A stretch of DNA of 64,000 bases, taken from positions 1,964,501-2,028,500 of the forward strand of contig NZ_CP129107.1 of assembly GCF_030406725.1 (NCBI RefSeq). The letters run 5' to 3'. The notes beneath the pieces were generated by a model. That model saw nothing but the letters and a program-made list of their open reading frames with translations, made no database searches and was not told the DNA's origin. The translations under genes were made by a program, and so were the position numbers. Origin of the DNA: Alteriqipengyuania flavescens (lineage in GTDB: Bacteria; Pseudomonadota; Alphaproteobacteria; Sphingomonadales; Sphingomonadaceae). The number at the start of each line of letters is the position of its first letter. Position 1 is the stretch's first letter. Shown here one piece after another: positions 1 to 8,679 of this stretch.

Positions 1-78
1 GTGCTGCTGGTGCGGCGCGAAGGACAGCGGTTCTTCGGCATTCCGCTCGCCAACCGGGCGCTGTCGCCCACCGAATAA
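1..78 (+). CDS. C-terminal end of an OB-fold/NfeD-like membrane protein (partial)
   Basis: Only the last 25 codons are inside the window; the reading frame is open from base 1 and ends in TAA at 76-78. The tail contains VRREGQRFFGIP. This resembles the closing strand of the cytoplasmic OB-fold of NfeD/YqiJ-type membrane proteins, which are normally encoded directly upstream of flotillins. The flotillin gene starts 45 bases downstream, so an operon is likely. The family call rests mainly on this context, because too little sequence is present to be sure. Confidence 0.5.
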   Translation: MLLVRREGQRFFGIPLANRALSPTE

Positions 79-123
79 CCACTCCCGGCGAAGGCCGGCA
101 ATAACGACAAGACAGGAGAAGAT

Positions 124-1890
124 ATGGAAAGTTTGTTCGAAAGCGGAATGATATTGGGGGTAGCGATCATCGTCGCGGTGATCGGTATATTCGCCACGAT
201 CCTCAAAATGTATCGTCGCGCCAGCAAGGAAATCGCCTTCGTGCGGACCGGTGTAGGCGGCGAGAAAGTCGTCATGAACGGCGGCGCAATCGTTCTGCCG
301 GTGTTGCACGAGACGATGCCGGTGAACATGAACACGCTGGTGCTCAGCGTGGTCCGCCGTGACGGGGAAGCGCTGATCACGCTCGACCGGCTGCGGATCG
401 ACGTGAAGGCGGAATTCTACGTCCGCGTGAAGCCCGATGCCGAAGCCATCGCCATGGCCGCACAGACGCTGGGCATGCGCACCATGCAGCCCGAGGCGCT
501 GAAGGACCTCGTCGAAGGCAAGTTCGTCGACGCGCTGCGCAGCGTGGCTGCGGGCATGAGCATGAACGAGCTGCACGAACAGCGTGCCGACTTCGTGCAG
601 AAGGTGCAGCAGGTTTCGTCCAACGACCTTGCCATGAACGGCCTGGAACTGGAATCGGTCTCGCTGACCGGTCTCGACCAGACCAGCATCGAGCATTTCA
701 ACGCCAACAACGCCTTCGACGCCGAAGGTCTGACCAAGCTGACCGAGCAGATCGAGGCGCGCAAGAAACTGCGAAACGACATCGAGCAGGACACGCGCGT
801 CCAGATGGAAACGAAGAACCTCGAGGCGGCAGAGCGCACCTTCCAGATCAACCGCGATACCGAATACGCGCGGCTTGAACAGGAGCGTGAGGTCGAGATT
901 CGCCGCGCCTCGCAGGCGGCCGAGATCGCCCGCGAACAGGCCGAGCGTAATCGCGAGGCCGATGCCGCCCGGATCGAGGCGAAGAAGCAGGTCGACGCGC
1001 AGCAGATCGAAGCCGACCGCCTCGTGGAAGAAGCCCGCATCGACCAGCAGCGTGCGCTCGAAATCGCCCGGCAGGAACAGCAGATCGCGGTCCAGAACAA
1101 GAGCCGCGAGGAAAGTCAGGCCAAGGCGGAAGCCGACGAGGCCCGTGCCAAGGCCGTCGCTGCCGAGGAACAGGTCGCGACCAGCCGCGAAAGCGAGATC
1201 GCCGAACGCCAGAAGAAGATCGAACTGATCGAAGCCGCCAAGCAGGCCGAGCGCGAGGCGATCAAGGTGAAGGTCGATGCAGAGGCCGAACGCGATGCCG
1301 CCGGCAACCGCGCCGAAGCCATCCGCCGCGAAGCGGAGGGCCAGGCCGAGGCGGTCAAGCTGCGCGCCGAAGCCGATCGTGTGCGGTTCGAAGTGGAGGC
1401 GGCCGGCCAGCAGGCGGTAAACGAAGCGGCGAACATCCTCTCCAGCGACCAGATTTCGCTGCAGATGAAGATGGCGCTGCTGAAGGTGCTGCCGGAAGTC
1501 ATCCGCGAAAGCGCCAAGCCGATGGAAGCGATCGACAGCATCAAGATCGTGCAGGTCGACGGGCTGACCCAGCGCGGCGGCGTGGGCGGCAACGGCGGCG
1601 GTGCCGGCGCCGCCGGCACGGGCAACCTCGCCAACGATGCGGTCTCGGCCGCGCTCGCCTATCGCGCGCAGGCGCCGGTGCTCGACGGGTTGCTCAAGGA
1701 ACTGGGCCTCAACGGGGCGTCGCTCGGCGCACTGGCAGCCGGGGCATCGGACGGGGTCGTGACCGAAGGGTCCGTCGGCCTGACCGAGCCCTTCAAGGCA
1801 CCGCAAGGCTCCATCCTGCCGACTTTCGACTTCAGCAACGACGAGGTTGACGGGGAAGACACGGCGGAGGATACCGACGCTGCCGAGTAA
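124..1890 (+). CDS. Flotillin family protein (SPFH domain, YqiK type)
   Basis: This 588-residue protein has one N-terminal membrane segment (about residues 8-29). An SPFH/band-7 domain follows, and then a very long alanine- and glutamate-rich coiled coil (about 210-440). A glycine-rich patch near residue 485 precedes an acidic C-terminus. Flotillins scaffold ordered membrane microdomains and oligomerise through the coiled coil. The ATG at 124 follows AGACAGGAGAAGAT, a good ribosome-binding site. The gene follows an NfeD/YqiJ-like gene end and is closed by a strong terminator, so it is probably the last gene of a two-gene membrane operon. Length and architecture fit the YqiK group better than short FloA proteins. 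Confidence 0.93.
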   Translation: MESLFESGMILGVAIIVAVIGIFATILKMYRRASKEIAFVRTGVGGEKVVMNGGAIVLPVLHETMPVNMNTLVLSVVRRDGEALITLDRLRIDVKAEFYVRVKPDAEAIAMAAQTLGMRTMQPEALKDLVEGKFVDALRSVAAGMSMNELHEQRADFVQKVQQVSSNDLAMNGLELESVSLTGLDQTSIEHFNANNAFDAEGLTKLTEQIEARKKLRNDIEQDTRVQMETKNLEAAERTFQINRDTEYARLEQEREVEIRRASQAAEIAREQAERNREADAARIEAKKQVDAQQIEADRLVEEARIDQQRALEIARQEQQIAVQNKSREESQAKAEADEARAKAVAAEEQVATSRESEIAERQKKIELIEAAKQAEREAIKVKVDAEAERDAAGNRAEAIRREAEGQAEAVKLRAEADRVRFEVEAAGQQAVNEAANILSSDQISLQMKMALLKVLPEVIRESAKPMEAIDSIKIVQVDGLTQRGGVGGNGGGAGAAGTGNLANDAVSAALAYRAQAPVLDGLLKELGLNGASLGALAAGASDGVVTEGSVGLTEPFKAPQGSILPTFDFSNDEVDGEDTAEDTDAAE

Positions 1891-1910
1891 CGTCGGACCA
1901 AACACCTCAC

Positions 1911-1943
1911 GGGCCCTTGGCGATACGCCGGGGGCCCTTTTTT
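1911..1943 (+). terminator. Rho-independent terminator after the flotillin gene
   Basis: GGGCCC at 1911-1916 pairs with GGGCCC at 1932-1937 around a short loop, and a run of six T follows. The T run overlaps the stop codon of the convergent greB gene. Confidence 0.88.
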
Positions 1944-2436
1944 ATGCGTGTTCCTGTCCCGGATAGGCGATCGCCAGGATTTCCCATTCCTTTTCGCCCG
2001 CCGGCAGCCGCACGGTGCGCAGGTCGCCGACCGATGCGCCGCGCAAGGCACGCGCCATCGGGCTGGACCAGCCGATCCGCCCCTGCGCCGCGTCCTGCTC
2101 GTCATCCCCGACCAGCGTCACGGTCTTCCGCGCATCATCCTCGTCCGCGATGGTGACGACCGCGCCGAAGAACACGCGGCTCTGATCCGGCGTTTCGGAC
2201 GGGTCGATCACCCGCGCGGCTTTCATTCGGCGGGCAAGGTGCGCCGCTTCCCGGTCGATCTCGCGCATGCGCTTGCGGCCGTAGAGGTAATCGCCGTTCT
2301 CGCTGCGGTCGCCATTGCCCGCCGCCCAGCTGACGATCTCCACGATCTCCGGCCGCTCAGTGCCCAGCAGGTGGTCGTAGCGCGCCTTCATCGCGGCATA
2401 GCCGGCAGCGGTAACGGGATTGCCGTCAGGCTTCAT
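1942..2436 (-). CDS. greB: Transcription elongation factor GreB
   Basis: The product is a 164-residue Gre factor. The N-terminal coiled coil carries the acidic tip motif GDRSENGDYLYGRKRMREID, whose acidic side chains enter the RNA polymerase secondary channel and stimulate cleavage of backtracked RNA. The C-terminal half is the FKBP-like domain with the usual GWSSPMARAL segment. GRKRMREID is more GreB-like than GreA-like. The gene lies 18 bases downstream of the lytic transglycosylase gene on the same strand and could be co-transcribed with it. Its stop codon sits in the T tract of the opposing flotillin terminator. Confidence 0.9.
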   Translation of the reverse strand: MKPDGNPVTAAGYAAMKARYDHLLGTERPEIVEIVSWAAGNGDRSENGDYLYGRKRMREIDREAAHLARRMKAARVIDPSETPDQSRVFFGAVVTIADEDDARKTVTLVGDDEQDAAQGRIGWSSPMARALRGASVGDLRTVRLPAGEKEWEILAIAYPGQEHA

Positions 2437-2454
2437 CGCCGCGTTTGCCCCCGG

Positions 2455-4398
2455 TCAGTTCCGGAAGTACCAGCTCGCGGGCTTTGGGCCGCCGTAGCCG
2501 GCGCGGTCGGGGTTGAGAGCTTCGTAGACCACGGCGTTCTCGATCACGCGCTGGACGTAATTCTTCGTCTCGTAGATCGGGATTTCCTCGATCCAGCGCT
2601 GGTAGGTGATGGTGCCGCGGCGCGGGTCGCCGTTGGCGCGCAGCCACTTGTTCACGTTGCCCGGCCCGGCGTTATAGGCCGCGATGGCGAGCGGGTAGGC
2701 CCCGCCGTAGTATTCCAGCATCCGCTTGAAGTACCCGTCGCCCAGCATGATGTTGTAGGCCGGGTCGCCCTTGATGCTGGCGGACATGTAGGACATGCCC
2801 ATCTTGCCCGCCTGCTCGCGCGCTGTGGCGGGCATCAGCTGCATCAGGCCGCTGGCGCCGGCGTGGCTGGTGCGGGTGGTGTCGAATTCGCTTTCCTGCC
2901 GGCTGATCGCGTGGATCATCGTCCAGTTGCCGGTCGGGTGGGTTTCGACCACCGGATAGCCTTCCAGCTGCACGGCATCGAAGCCCTTCTGCGCGGCGGC
3001 TTCCCCGATCACCACGGCAAAGTCGCGGCGGCCCAGCTGCTTTGCGTATTCCGCCACCAGCGCCAGTTCTTCCGGGCTCTGCGCCTGGTCGGCGATGTGG
3101 GTGAAGAAATAGCGTGCGGTGCGCCAGTCGCGCCCGCGCGCGGCCTCCTGCACGGCGGCGGTCAGCGGCTTGCTGAAGAATTCGGCGCGCTGTTCGGGCG
3201 TGGGGGTGACGCGGCCGACCGGCTGGGACCACAGGTCCTTGTGATCGCGACCCAGCGCTTCCAGCGCCAGCAGCCCGTAGAACTGCCCGCGATATTTCGC
3301 CGCCATTTCGTAATAGCGGACGGCCTCGGCCTGCTGGCCCGCCTGCGCGGCCGCTTCGCCGGCCCAGTAGAATCCCTTCGACCGGGTCTGCGGGGTCTGC
3401 GCGGCCGCGCCGTAACGATAGAACAGCGGGGCTGCGGCGGCCCCGTCATACAGCTTCCACAGCGCGTTCGTGCCGCCGAGCCACATCAGCGAGGTGTAAT
3501 CGTCGCGCAGGCGATAGCTGCCCTGGCTGATGTCGGTGCCGGGCGGGAAGGCATCGTCGATCTTGCTGGCGATGCGCACGCTGTCGCGCGTATCGGCAGC
3601 GCGGGCGACACGCAGCAGCTGGGTCACCCACAGCTCGCGGTCCAGCACCGGTTCGGCGAGGGCCGGGCGGTCGGCCAGGATGCGCACGGCTTCCGCGACG
3701 CGGCCATCGGCGCGCAGGCCCCGCACGCGGTCATAAACATAGCCCGGATCGCTGAGGTCGCGCGCGCTCGGCGTGCCGTCGGTGCGGTGTGCGAGGCGCG
3801 AGGCGAACACGGCCTGAGCGGAAGGGGAGACGCGGGTCAGCTGGCGCCGCGCGGCTTCGAACTCGCTCGCCCACATCAGCGCGTTCATGCGCGCGTCGTG
3901 GTCTTCGGGCGTGAAGGTGCCAGCATAACGGCCGAGCAGCATCAGTTCCGCACTGTCGCTCATCGTGCCGCCGCGCCAGGCCTTGCGGGCCCATTCGTCG
4001 GCGCGCGGGTCACCGTTCACCATCAGCGCGATGGCATAGGATGCCGCGCCAGCATTGGTGAGCGGCGGAAAACGGTCGAAGAAGCGGATGAGCTGCGGGG
4101 CATCGACCGGCTCGACCGCCAGCCGCGCCTCGGCGAATTCGCGCAGCCGGTCCTCGCGCGGGAAGCCGGGATTGTTCAGCAGGAAGCCGGAATACTGCGC
4201 AAAGGAGTAGTTGCCGCTTTCCTGCAACGCTTCCCAGTTGCTCACAACGCCCGCCCACGCGGTGGGGCGGGACGTCAGCAGCTCGCGCCGCTGTTCGTCC
4301 CAGCGGGCCTCCTGCGCTTGTGCCGCGACGGGAACGCCGGCGGCGGCGATGGAGAGGAGGGCGAGATTCAGCAGGGGTTTACGGCTCATGCTGGACAT
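2455..4398 (-). CDS. Soluble lytic murein transglycosylase (Slt70-like)
   Basis: The product is 647 residues with a clear signal peptide ending near AQAQ (about residue 29). A long alpha-helical superhelical region follows, and a C-terminal SLT domain runs from about residue 490 to 630. The catalytic glutamate is in the RQESEFD motif (about E502), followed by GASGLMQLMPATA and the AYNAGPGNV motif. The enzyme cleaves the MurNAc-GlcNAc bond in the periplasm to give 1,6-anhydro-MurNAc ends. The first ATG (4398) was preferred over one three codons later because AAGGAG lies 12 bases upstream. The gene diverges from dapA, with 83 bases between the two starts. Confidence 0.92.
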   Translation of the reverse strand: MSSMSRKPLLNLALLSIAAAGVPVAAQAQEARWDEQRRELLTSRPTAWAGVVSNWEALQESGNYSFAQYSGFLLNNPGFPREDRLREFAEARLAVEPVDAPQLIRFFDRFPPLTNAGAASYAIALMVNGDPRADEWARKAWRGGTMSDSAELMLLGRYAGTFTPEDHDARMNALMWASEFEAARRQLTRVSPSAQAVFASRLAHRTDGTPSARDLSDPGYVYDRVRGLRADGRVAEAVRILADRPALAEPVLDRELWVTQLLRVARAADTRDSVRIASKIDDAFPPGTDISQGSYRLRDDYTSLMWLGGTNALWKLYDGAAAAPLFYRYGAAAQTPQTRSKGFYWAGEAAAQAGQQAEAVRYYEMAAKYRGQFYGLLALEALGRDHKDLWSQPVGRVTPTPEQRAEFFSKPLTAAVQEAARGRDWRTARYFFTHIADQAQSPEELALVAEYAKQLGRRDFAVVIGEAAAQKGFDAVQLEGYPVVETHPTGNWTMIHAISRQESEFDTTRTSHAGASGLMQLMPATAREQAGKMGMSYMSASIKGDPAYNIMLGDGYFKRMLEYYGGAYPLAIAAYNAGPGNVNKWLRANGDPRRGTITYQRWIEEIPIYETKNYVQRVIENAVVYEALNPDRAGYGGPKPASWYFRN

Positions 4399-4481
4399 TA
4401 TGGGGGGCGGCTCCTTATCACGCGCTGAACGGTCGCCGGTGGCGATCGCCCTTCGATACTCTCAATGCAGGATCAGCGTAA

Positions 4482-5363
4482 ATGTTCTCCGGCTCGATAC
4501 CCGCCCTGACGACTCCTTTTCGCGGCGGAGCGTTCGACGAAGCCGCCTTCCGCCGCCTTGTCGACTGGCAGATCGAAAGCGGTAGCAAGGGGCTGGTCCC
4601 CTGCGGCACGACGGGGGAGGCCTCGACCCTGTCCAATGCCGAGCACCACCGGGTGATCGAGGTCTGCATCGAACAGGCCGCGGGGCGCGTGCCAGTGATC
4701 GCCGGCTGCGGCAGCAACGACACCCGCAACGCGCTGCTCCACATGCAGTTTGCGAAGAAGGCGGGCGCGGCCGCGGGCCTGTGCGTCGCGCCTTATTACA
4801 ACCGGCCGAGCCAGACCGGGCTGATCGCGCATTTCAGCCACCTGGCGGAGAATTCCGACCTGCCCATCGTGCTCTACAACGTGCCCGCGCGCACGGTGAC
4901 CGACCTGGAAGACGAGACGGTGGTGGAGCTCGTCTCCAAGTATCCCGACCGGATCGTGGCGATCAAGGATGCGAGCGGCGACCTGTCGCGCGTGGCCGAT
5001 CACCGGATGGGGCTGGACCACGATTTCTGCCAGCTGTCGGGCAACGACGAGCTATGGCTGCCGCACAGCGCAGCGGGCGGGGCGGGGTGCATTTCCGTAA
5101 CCGCCAACGTCGCGCCGGCCCTGTGCGCCGAATTCCACGAGGCGATCGCCGCCAACGACCTCGTCAAGGCGCGTGAGCTCAACGACCGGCTTTTCCCGCT
5201 GCACTACGCCATGTTCTCCGACGCGAGCCCCGCGCCGGTGAAATACGCGCTGACCCGAGTGATGGAGGGCTTCACCGACGAAGTCCGCCTGCCGCTGTGC
5301 CCGGCAAGCGACGCCGCGCGCAAGGCCGTGGACGAGGCGCTGGAGCACGCCGGACTCCTCTAA
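4482..5363 (+). CDS. dapA: 4-Hydroxy-tetrahydrodipicolinate synthase
   Basis: The 293-residue protein has the normal DapA length. It condenses pyruvate with aspartate semialdehyde, the first committed step to lysine and diaminopimelate for peptidoglycan. The Schiff-base lysine is K162 in IVAIKDASGD, the catalytic tyrosine is Y132 in LYNVPAR, and the pyruvate-binding CGTTGE motif is at 41-46. It is divergent from the murein transglycosylase gene and convergent with the S9 peptidase gene. In related genomes dapA is commonly followed by smpB; here the S9 peptidase gene lies between them on the other strand. Confidence 0.97.
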   Translation: MFSGSIPALTTPFRGGAFDEAAFRRLVDWQIESGSKGLVPCGTTGEASTLSNAEHHRVIEVCIEQAAGRVPVIAGCGSNDTRNALLHMQFAKKAGAAAGLCVAPYYNRPSQTGLIAHFSHLAENSDLPIVLYNVPARTVTDLEDETVVELVSKYPDRIVAIKDASGDLSRVADHRMGLDHDFCQLSGNDELWLPHSAAGGAGCISVTANVAPALCAEFHEAIAANDLVKARELNDRLFPLHYAMFSDASPAPVKYALTRVMEGFTDEVRLPLCPASDAARKAVDEALEHAGLL

Positions 5364-5373
5364 CAGGAATCAA

Positions 5374-5402
5374 GCCGGGTCGCCGCTGTTCGGCAACCCG
5401 GC
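5374..5402. terminator. Stem-loop between convergent dapA and S9 peptidase genes
   Basis: GCCGGGT at 5374-5380 is complementary to ACCCGGC at 5396-5402. It lies in the 51-base gap between two converging genes and could serve both, but no T tract follows on either strand, so the terminator role is inferred from position. Confidence 0.45.
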
Positions 5403-5414
5403 CCGCATCGGCGA

Positions 5415-7367
5415 TCAATCCGCCGGGTTGTGCTTCTCGACGAAGCGGACCGTTTCTTCCAGCATCTTGAGACGCGTGGCGGACAGCGACAGCCAGTGGT
5501 CCTCGCCGTCCAGCTCGACCAGTTCGTACGGCTTGCCCGCGCTGCGCAGCGCGTCGGCCATGATCGTGCTCTGACGGTACGGCACCACCGTATCGTCGCG
5601 CCCGTGGATCAGCATGATCGGCGCATCGGCCTGCGCGGCCAGCTTGCGGGGCGAAATCGAATCGAGTTCGTCCTTCGGGCCCATCTTCTCGATCCAGTAT
5701 TCGACCAGTTCCTTGCTGCCGGTCTCGCGGCGTTCCTGGTCGACCATGGAGGCAAGGTCGCTGACCCCGGCAACGGCCACGGCGCAGCGATAGACGCCCT
5801 GTTCCACCGTCACGCCGGCGAGCGCCGCATAGCCGCCGTAGCTGGCGCCAACGATGCAGGCACGTTCCGGATCGACGATACCGTCGGCGGCCAGAGCCAT
5901 CATGCCGTCGGTAATGTCGGTTTGCATCTTGCGGCCCCATTCGCCGTTGCCGGCATCCACGAAGGCCTTGTCGCGATTGGTCGAGCCGCGGAAGTTGGGC
6001 TGGAACACGGCATAGCCGCGCGATGCCAGCGCCTGCGCCCACCAGTCGAACTGCTCGTAATCGTGCGACGCGGGGCCGCCGTGCGGCAGCATGACGACAG
6101 GCAGGTTCTTCGCCTCGATCCCCGGCGGCAGGGTCAGGATGCCTTCCAGTTCCAGCCCGTCGGCTGCGGTGTACTCATACGTCGAGACCGCACCGACGAA
6201 ACGCGGGCCGATCTGCGGGCGCTCGCGGCCGATGACCTGCGCGCCCTTGGCGACGGTGTCGAGCAGGTACCACGTCCCGCTATCGGCATTGCCGCCTGTG
6301 GTCACCAGCACCTTGGACAGGTCGGGCGTCCATTGCGCGATCGAACCGTTCTGCGCGTCGAAGCCCTGGTAGATGTTGCGGACCTCGGTCTCCCAGGCCT
6401 CGTCGAAGAACACGGGCTTGCGGTCGTTGTTCTCCGTGCGATAGCCGACGATACGGCCGTCCCACGGATTGCGGTAAAAGGCTTCGATATCCTCGCCCGC
6501 GAACATTTCCTGCGGCGTGCCGCCGGTCAGCGGAACGGCATAGTATTTCATCGTCTCGACATCGTCGTCGATATAGGTGGAATAGATCACGCCGGTGCCG
6601 TCCTGCGTGAAGGCCGTCAGGCCGGCGCTTCCGTCCGGCGTTGTGCCGCTCGCAAGTTCGGTGCCGCTGGCGTTCTTCAGCGACCAGCGGTCCGTGGCGT
6701 ACTCGTAATCCATCGTCACGGAGACGTCGCCGCGGCCATCGATCAGGTAACGGCGGCCTTCGCTGCGCGTCCGACCTGCGTCGACGCGTCTGGTCGCGCC
6801 GCTTTCAAGGTCGACGCGGTACAGCGTCAGCGGTGCCCCGTTATAGTAGTAGGTCCCGGCCTGGTTGCGCTCCATCGGCGAACCGCCGTAGAAGCCGTAC
6901 CACTTGCCGCCGATCTGGCGCACGCCATAGTTCCCCTGCACCGCATTCATGATCTCGCGTTCGTCCGCAAACACGGTGCGTACCGGTTTGCCGGGATCGA
7001 CAGGTACGATCATGATGTTGGCGAATTCGGCCTGGCTGGCGATGTAGCGGTCACCCAGTTCCTGCGTATCCGTGCGCGTGACGAGCACCATGTCGTCGCC
7101 CGCCCAGTCGATGCCGCGCACCTTGATGTCGCCGACCTTGATCATGTTCAGCGGCTTGAGTTTGGGATCCAGCATCAGCACGACGCGGTCCCCGTTCACC
7201 GTCGCCAGCATCGCGATCCGGCCCGAAGGCGAAAGCGCGGCGTCTTGCAATGCGGGCAATTCGCCATAGGCGGAAATCGGCGGTGCGTCCGGCAACGCCT
7301 GCGCCAGCGCGGACGTGGACACGGCAACGGCCATCGCGCCAAGCGCGGCGGTAAGTAAACGGTTCAT
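5415..7367 (-). CDS. S9 family (prolyl oligopeptidase-type) secreted peptidase
   Basis: The protein has 650 residues from the chosen start, with a signal peptide ending near SALAQA. The N-terminal part is probably a beta-propeller. The C-terminal alpha/beta-hydrolase domain holds S509 in GASYGG, D592 in HGRDD and H624 in GEDHW, which form the expected triad. It probably hydrolyses peptides in the periplasm. The reading frame is open further upstream, but the longer version would overlap smpB and lacks a signal sequence at its start. The ATG at 7367 has GGGGAG nine bases upstream. Such peptidases are abundant in sphingomonads. Confidence 0.92.
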   Translation of the reverse strand: MNRLLTAALGAMAVAVSTSALAQALPDAPPISAYGELPALQDAALSPSGRIAMLATVNGDRVVLMLDPKLKPLNMIKVGDIKVRGIDWAGDDMVLVTRTDTQELGDRYIASQAEFANIMIVPVDPGKPVRTVFADEREIMNAVQGNYGVRQIGGKWYGFYGGSPMERNQAGTYYYNGAPLTLYRVDLESGATRRVDAGRTRSEGRRYLIDGRGDVSVTMDYEYATDRWSLKNASGTELASGTTPDGSAGLTAFTQDGTGVIYSTYIDDDVETMKYYAVPLTGGTPQEMFAGEDIEAFYRNPWDGRIVGYRTENNDRKPVFFDEAWETEVRNIYQGFDAQNGSIAQWTPDLSKVLVTTGGNADSGTWYLLDTVAKGAQVIGRERPQIGPRFVGAVSTYEYTAADGLELEGILTLPPGIEAKNLPVVMLPHGGPASHDYEQFDWWAQALASRGYAVFQPNFRGSTNRDKAFVDAGNGEWGRKMQTDITDGMMALAADGIVDPERACIVGASYGGYAALAGVTVEQGVYRCAVAVAGVSDLASMVDQERRETGSKELVEYWIEKMGPKDELDSISPRKLAAQADAPIMLIHGRDDTVVPYRQSTIMADALRSAGKPYELVELDGEDHWLSLSATRLKMLEETVRFVEKHNPAD

Positions 7368-7472
7368 TCTGGTATGCTCCCCTTCGTCCGCGACGAGAAT
7401 TGCGCAGATTTGTGACGCCCGCAAGTCGTTGCGGTTGCCGATGCCCGCCGGAGCCACTAAGTCGCGCGGGCT

Positions 7473-7955
7473 ATGGCGCGTCCGACCCCCAAGACTTTCG
7501 ACAAGCAGAAGATCGTCGCCGAAAACCGGCGCGCGAAATTCGATTACGCGATCGAGGATACGTTCGAGGCCGGGCTGCAATTGCAGGGCACCGAAGTAAA
7601 GGCGCTGCGCGCTGGCGAAGGCAACATTGCCGAAAGCTATGCCGAGGTGCGCGGCGGGGAAGCATGGCTGGTGAACGCCAACATCCCGGAATTCAGCCAC
7701 GGCAACCGCCACAACCACACGCCCACCCGCCCGCGTAAGCTGCTGCTCCATGCGCGCGAGATCGAGCGGATGGTCGGCGCCGTGGAGCGCAAGGGTTTCA
7801 CGCTGGTACCCTTGTCGATCTACTTCAACGCGCGCGGCCGCGCGAAGGTGGAACTGGCGCTGGCCAAGGGCCGCCAGACGAAGGACAAGCGCGATTACAT
7901 CAAGGATCGCGACTGGCAGCGGGACAAGTCGCGGATCATGCGCGAACGCGGTTGA
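7473..7955 (+). CDS. smpB: SsrA-binding protein SmpB
   Basis: This 160-residue protein matches SmpB over its full length. The conserved core includes [10 protein letters not shown], the [13 protein letters not shown] segment and the basic C-terminal tail [16 protein letters not shown], which mimics the codon-anticodon stem in the ribosome. It delivers tmRNA to stalled ribosomes for trans-translation. The tmRNA gene was not found in this window. The gene diverges from the S9 peptidase. Confidence 0.96.
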   Translation: MARPTPKTFDKQKIVAENRRAKFDYAIEDTFEAGLQLQGTEVKALRAGEGNIAESYAEVRGGEAWLVNANIPEFSHGNRHNHTPTRPRKLLLHAREIERMVGAVERKGFTLVPLSIYFNARGRAKVELALAKGRQTKDKRDYIKDRDWQRDKSRIMRERG

Positions 7956-8085
7956 CCCGCGCGACCGGTTCCGCCGTCATTCAGCGTTCCGACACGCATC
8001 CCGCGCATAGTGTCGCACTGCCGCAAGAATTGTCCGTCATCGCCCTTGCACGGACCCGCCCGCACCCCATAAGCGATTGAGCACG

Positions 8086-8679
8086 ATGAACCGCAAACGC
8101 TCCAAGGATACAGTCGCACGGTGGATCGGCGCCCGCATGCCGACGCGCGAGGAGATGGCGCGGAACAAGTATCTCAAACCCATCGCGCACCGGTTCCTGA
8201 GCCCGGAACTCTGGCGCTTCACCCGCCGCAGCGTTCCGCGCGGTGTGGCGCTGGGCCTGTTCTGCGGCTTCATCATTCCCATCGGCCAGATTTTCCTTGC
8301 CGCGTTCCTCGCCCTGCCGGCGCGCGCCAACATGCCAATTTCGGCGTTGGTCACTTTCGTTACAAATCCACTCACTTTCCCGTTCTGGGCATGGATCGCG
8401 AACCGCGTCGGCGACTTTATGCTTGGCCTTGATCGGTCGGTCGGCTCCGGCGTGATCCAGGAGCAGATGCAGACCGAAGGCTGGCGCAGCTACCAAGGCG
8501 TCTTCGCCGCGGTGGGCGAGACGGTGTTCGGTTTCGTCATCCTCGCCATCGTGACGTCGGCCGTGGGTTATTTCGTGTCCAAGTGGTTCTGGCGCTGGAA
8601 GGTCGGCCGCCGTCGCACGAAGCGCCTGCAGACGATGGAACGGCGCATGGAAGAACGGCTCGAGGCGCAAAAGGGATGA
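8086..8679 (+). CDS. DUF2062 domain membrane protein
   Basis: The protein has about 197 residues, a basic N-terminus and at least two hydrophobic membrane segments: the region around GLFCGFIIPIGQIFLAAFLA, and a second near residue 160. The FVTNPLTFPFWAW motif is typical of DUF2062. The molecular function is unknown. Its stop codon overlaps the start codon of cckA (ATGA), so the two are probably translationally coupled. A TTG three codons upstream (8077) is an alternative start. ATG was chosen, but neither has a strong ribosome-binding site. Confidence 0.85.
   Translation: MNRKRSKDTVARWIGARMPTREEMARNKYLKPIAHRFLSPELWRFTRRSVPRGVALGLFCGFIIPIGQIFLAAFLALPARANMPISALVTFVTNPLTFPFWAWIANRVGDFMLGLDRSVGSGVIQEQMQTEGWRSYQGVFAAVGETVFGFVILAIVTSAVGYFVSKWFWRWKVGRRRTKRLQTMERRMEERLEAQKG

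Noticed and set aside
1948-4428. 826-codon open frame on the plus strand opposite greB and the transglycosylase
   Set aside because: It is antisense to two well-supported genes, has no ribosome-binding site or recognisable domain, and such frames are expected in GC-rich coding DNA.
5430-7358. 642-codon open frame on the plus strand opposite the S9 peptidase
   Set aside because: The composition is rich in Arg, Gly, Ala and His from the complementary codon positions, and the S9 catalytic triad lies on the other strand.
7956-8085. tmRNA gene next to smpB
   Set aside because: The gap is too short, shows no tRNA-like ends, and has no tag-peptide frame.
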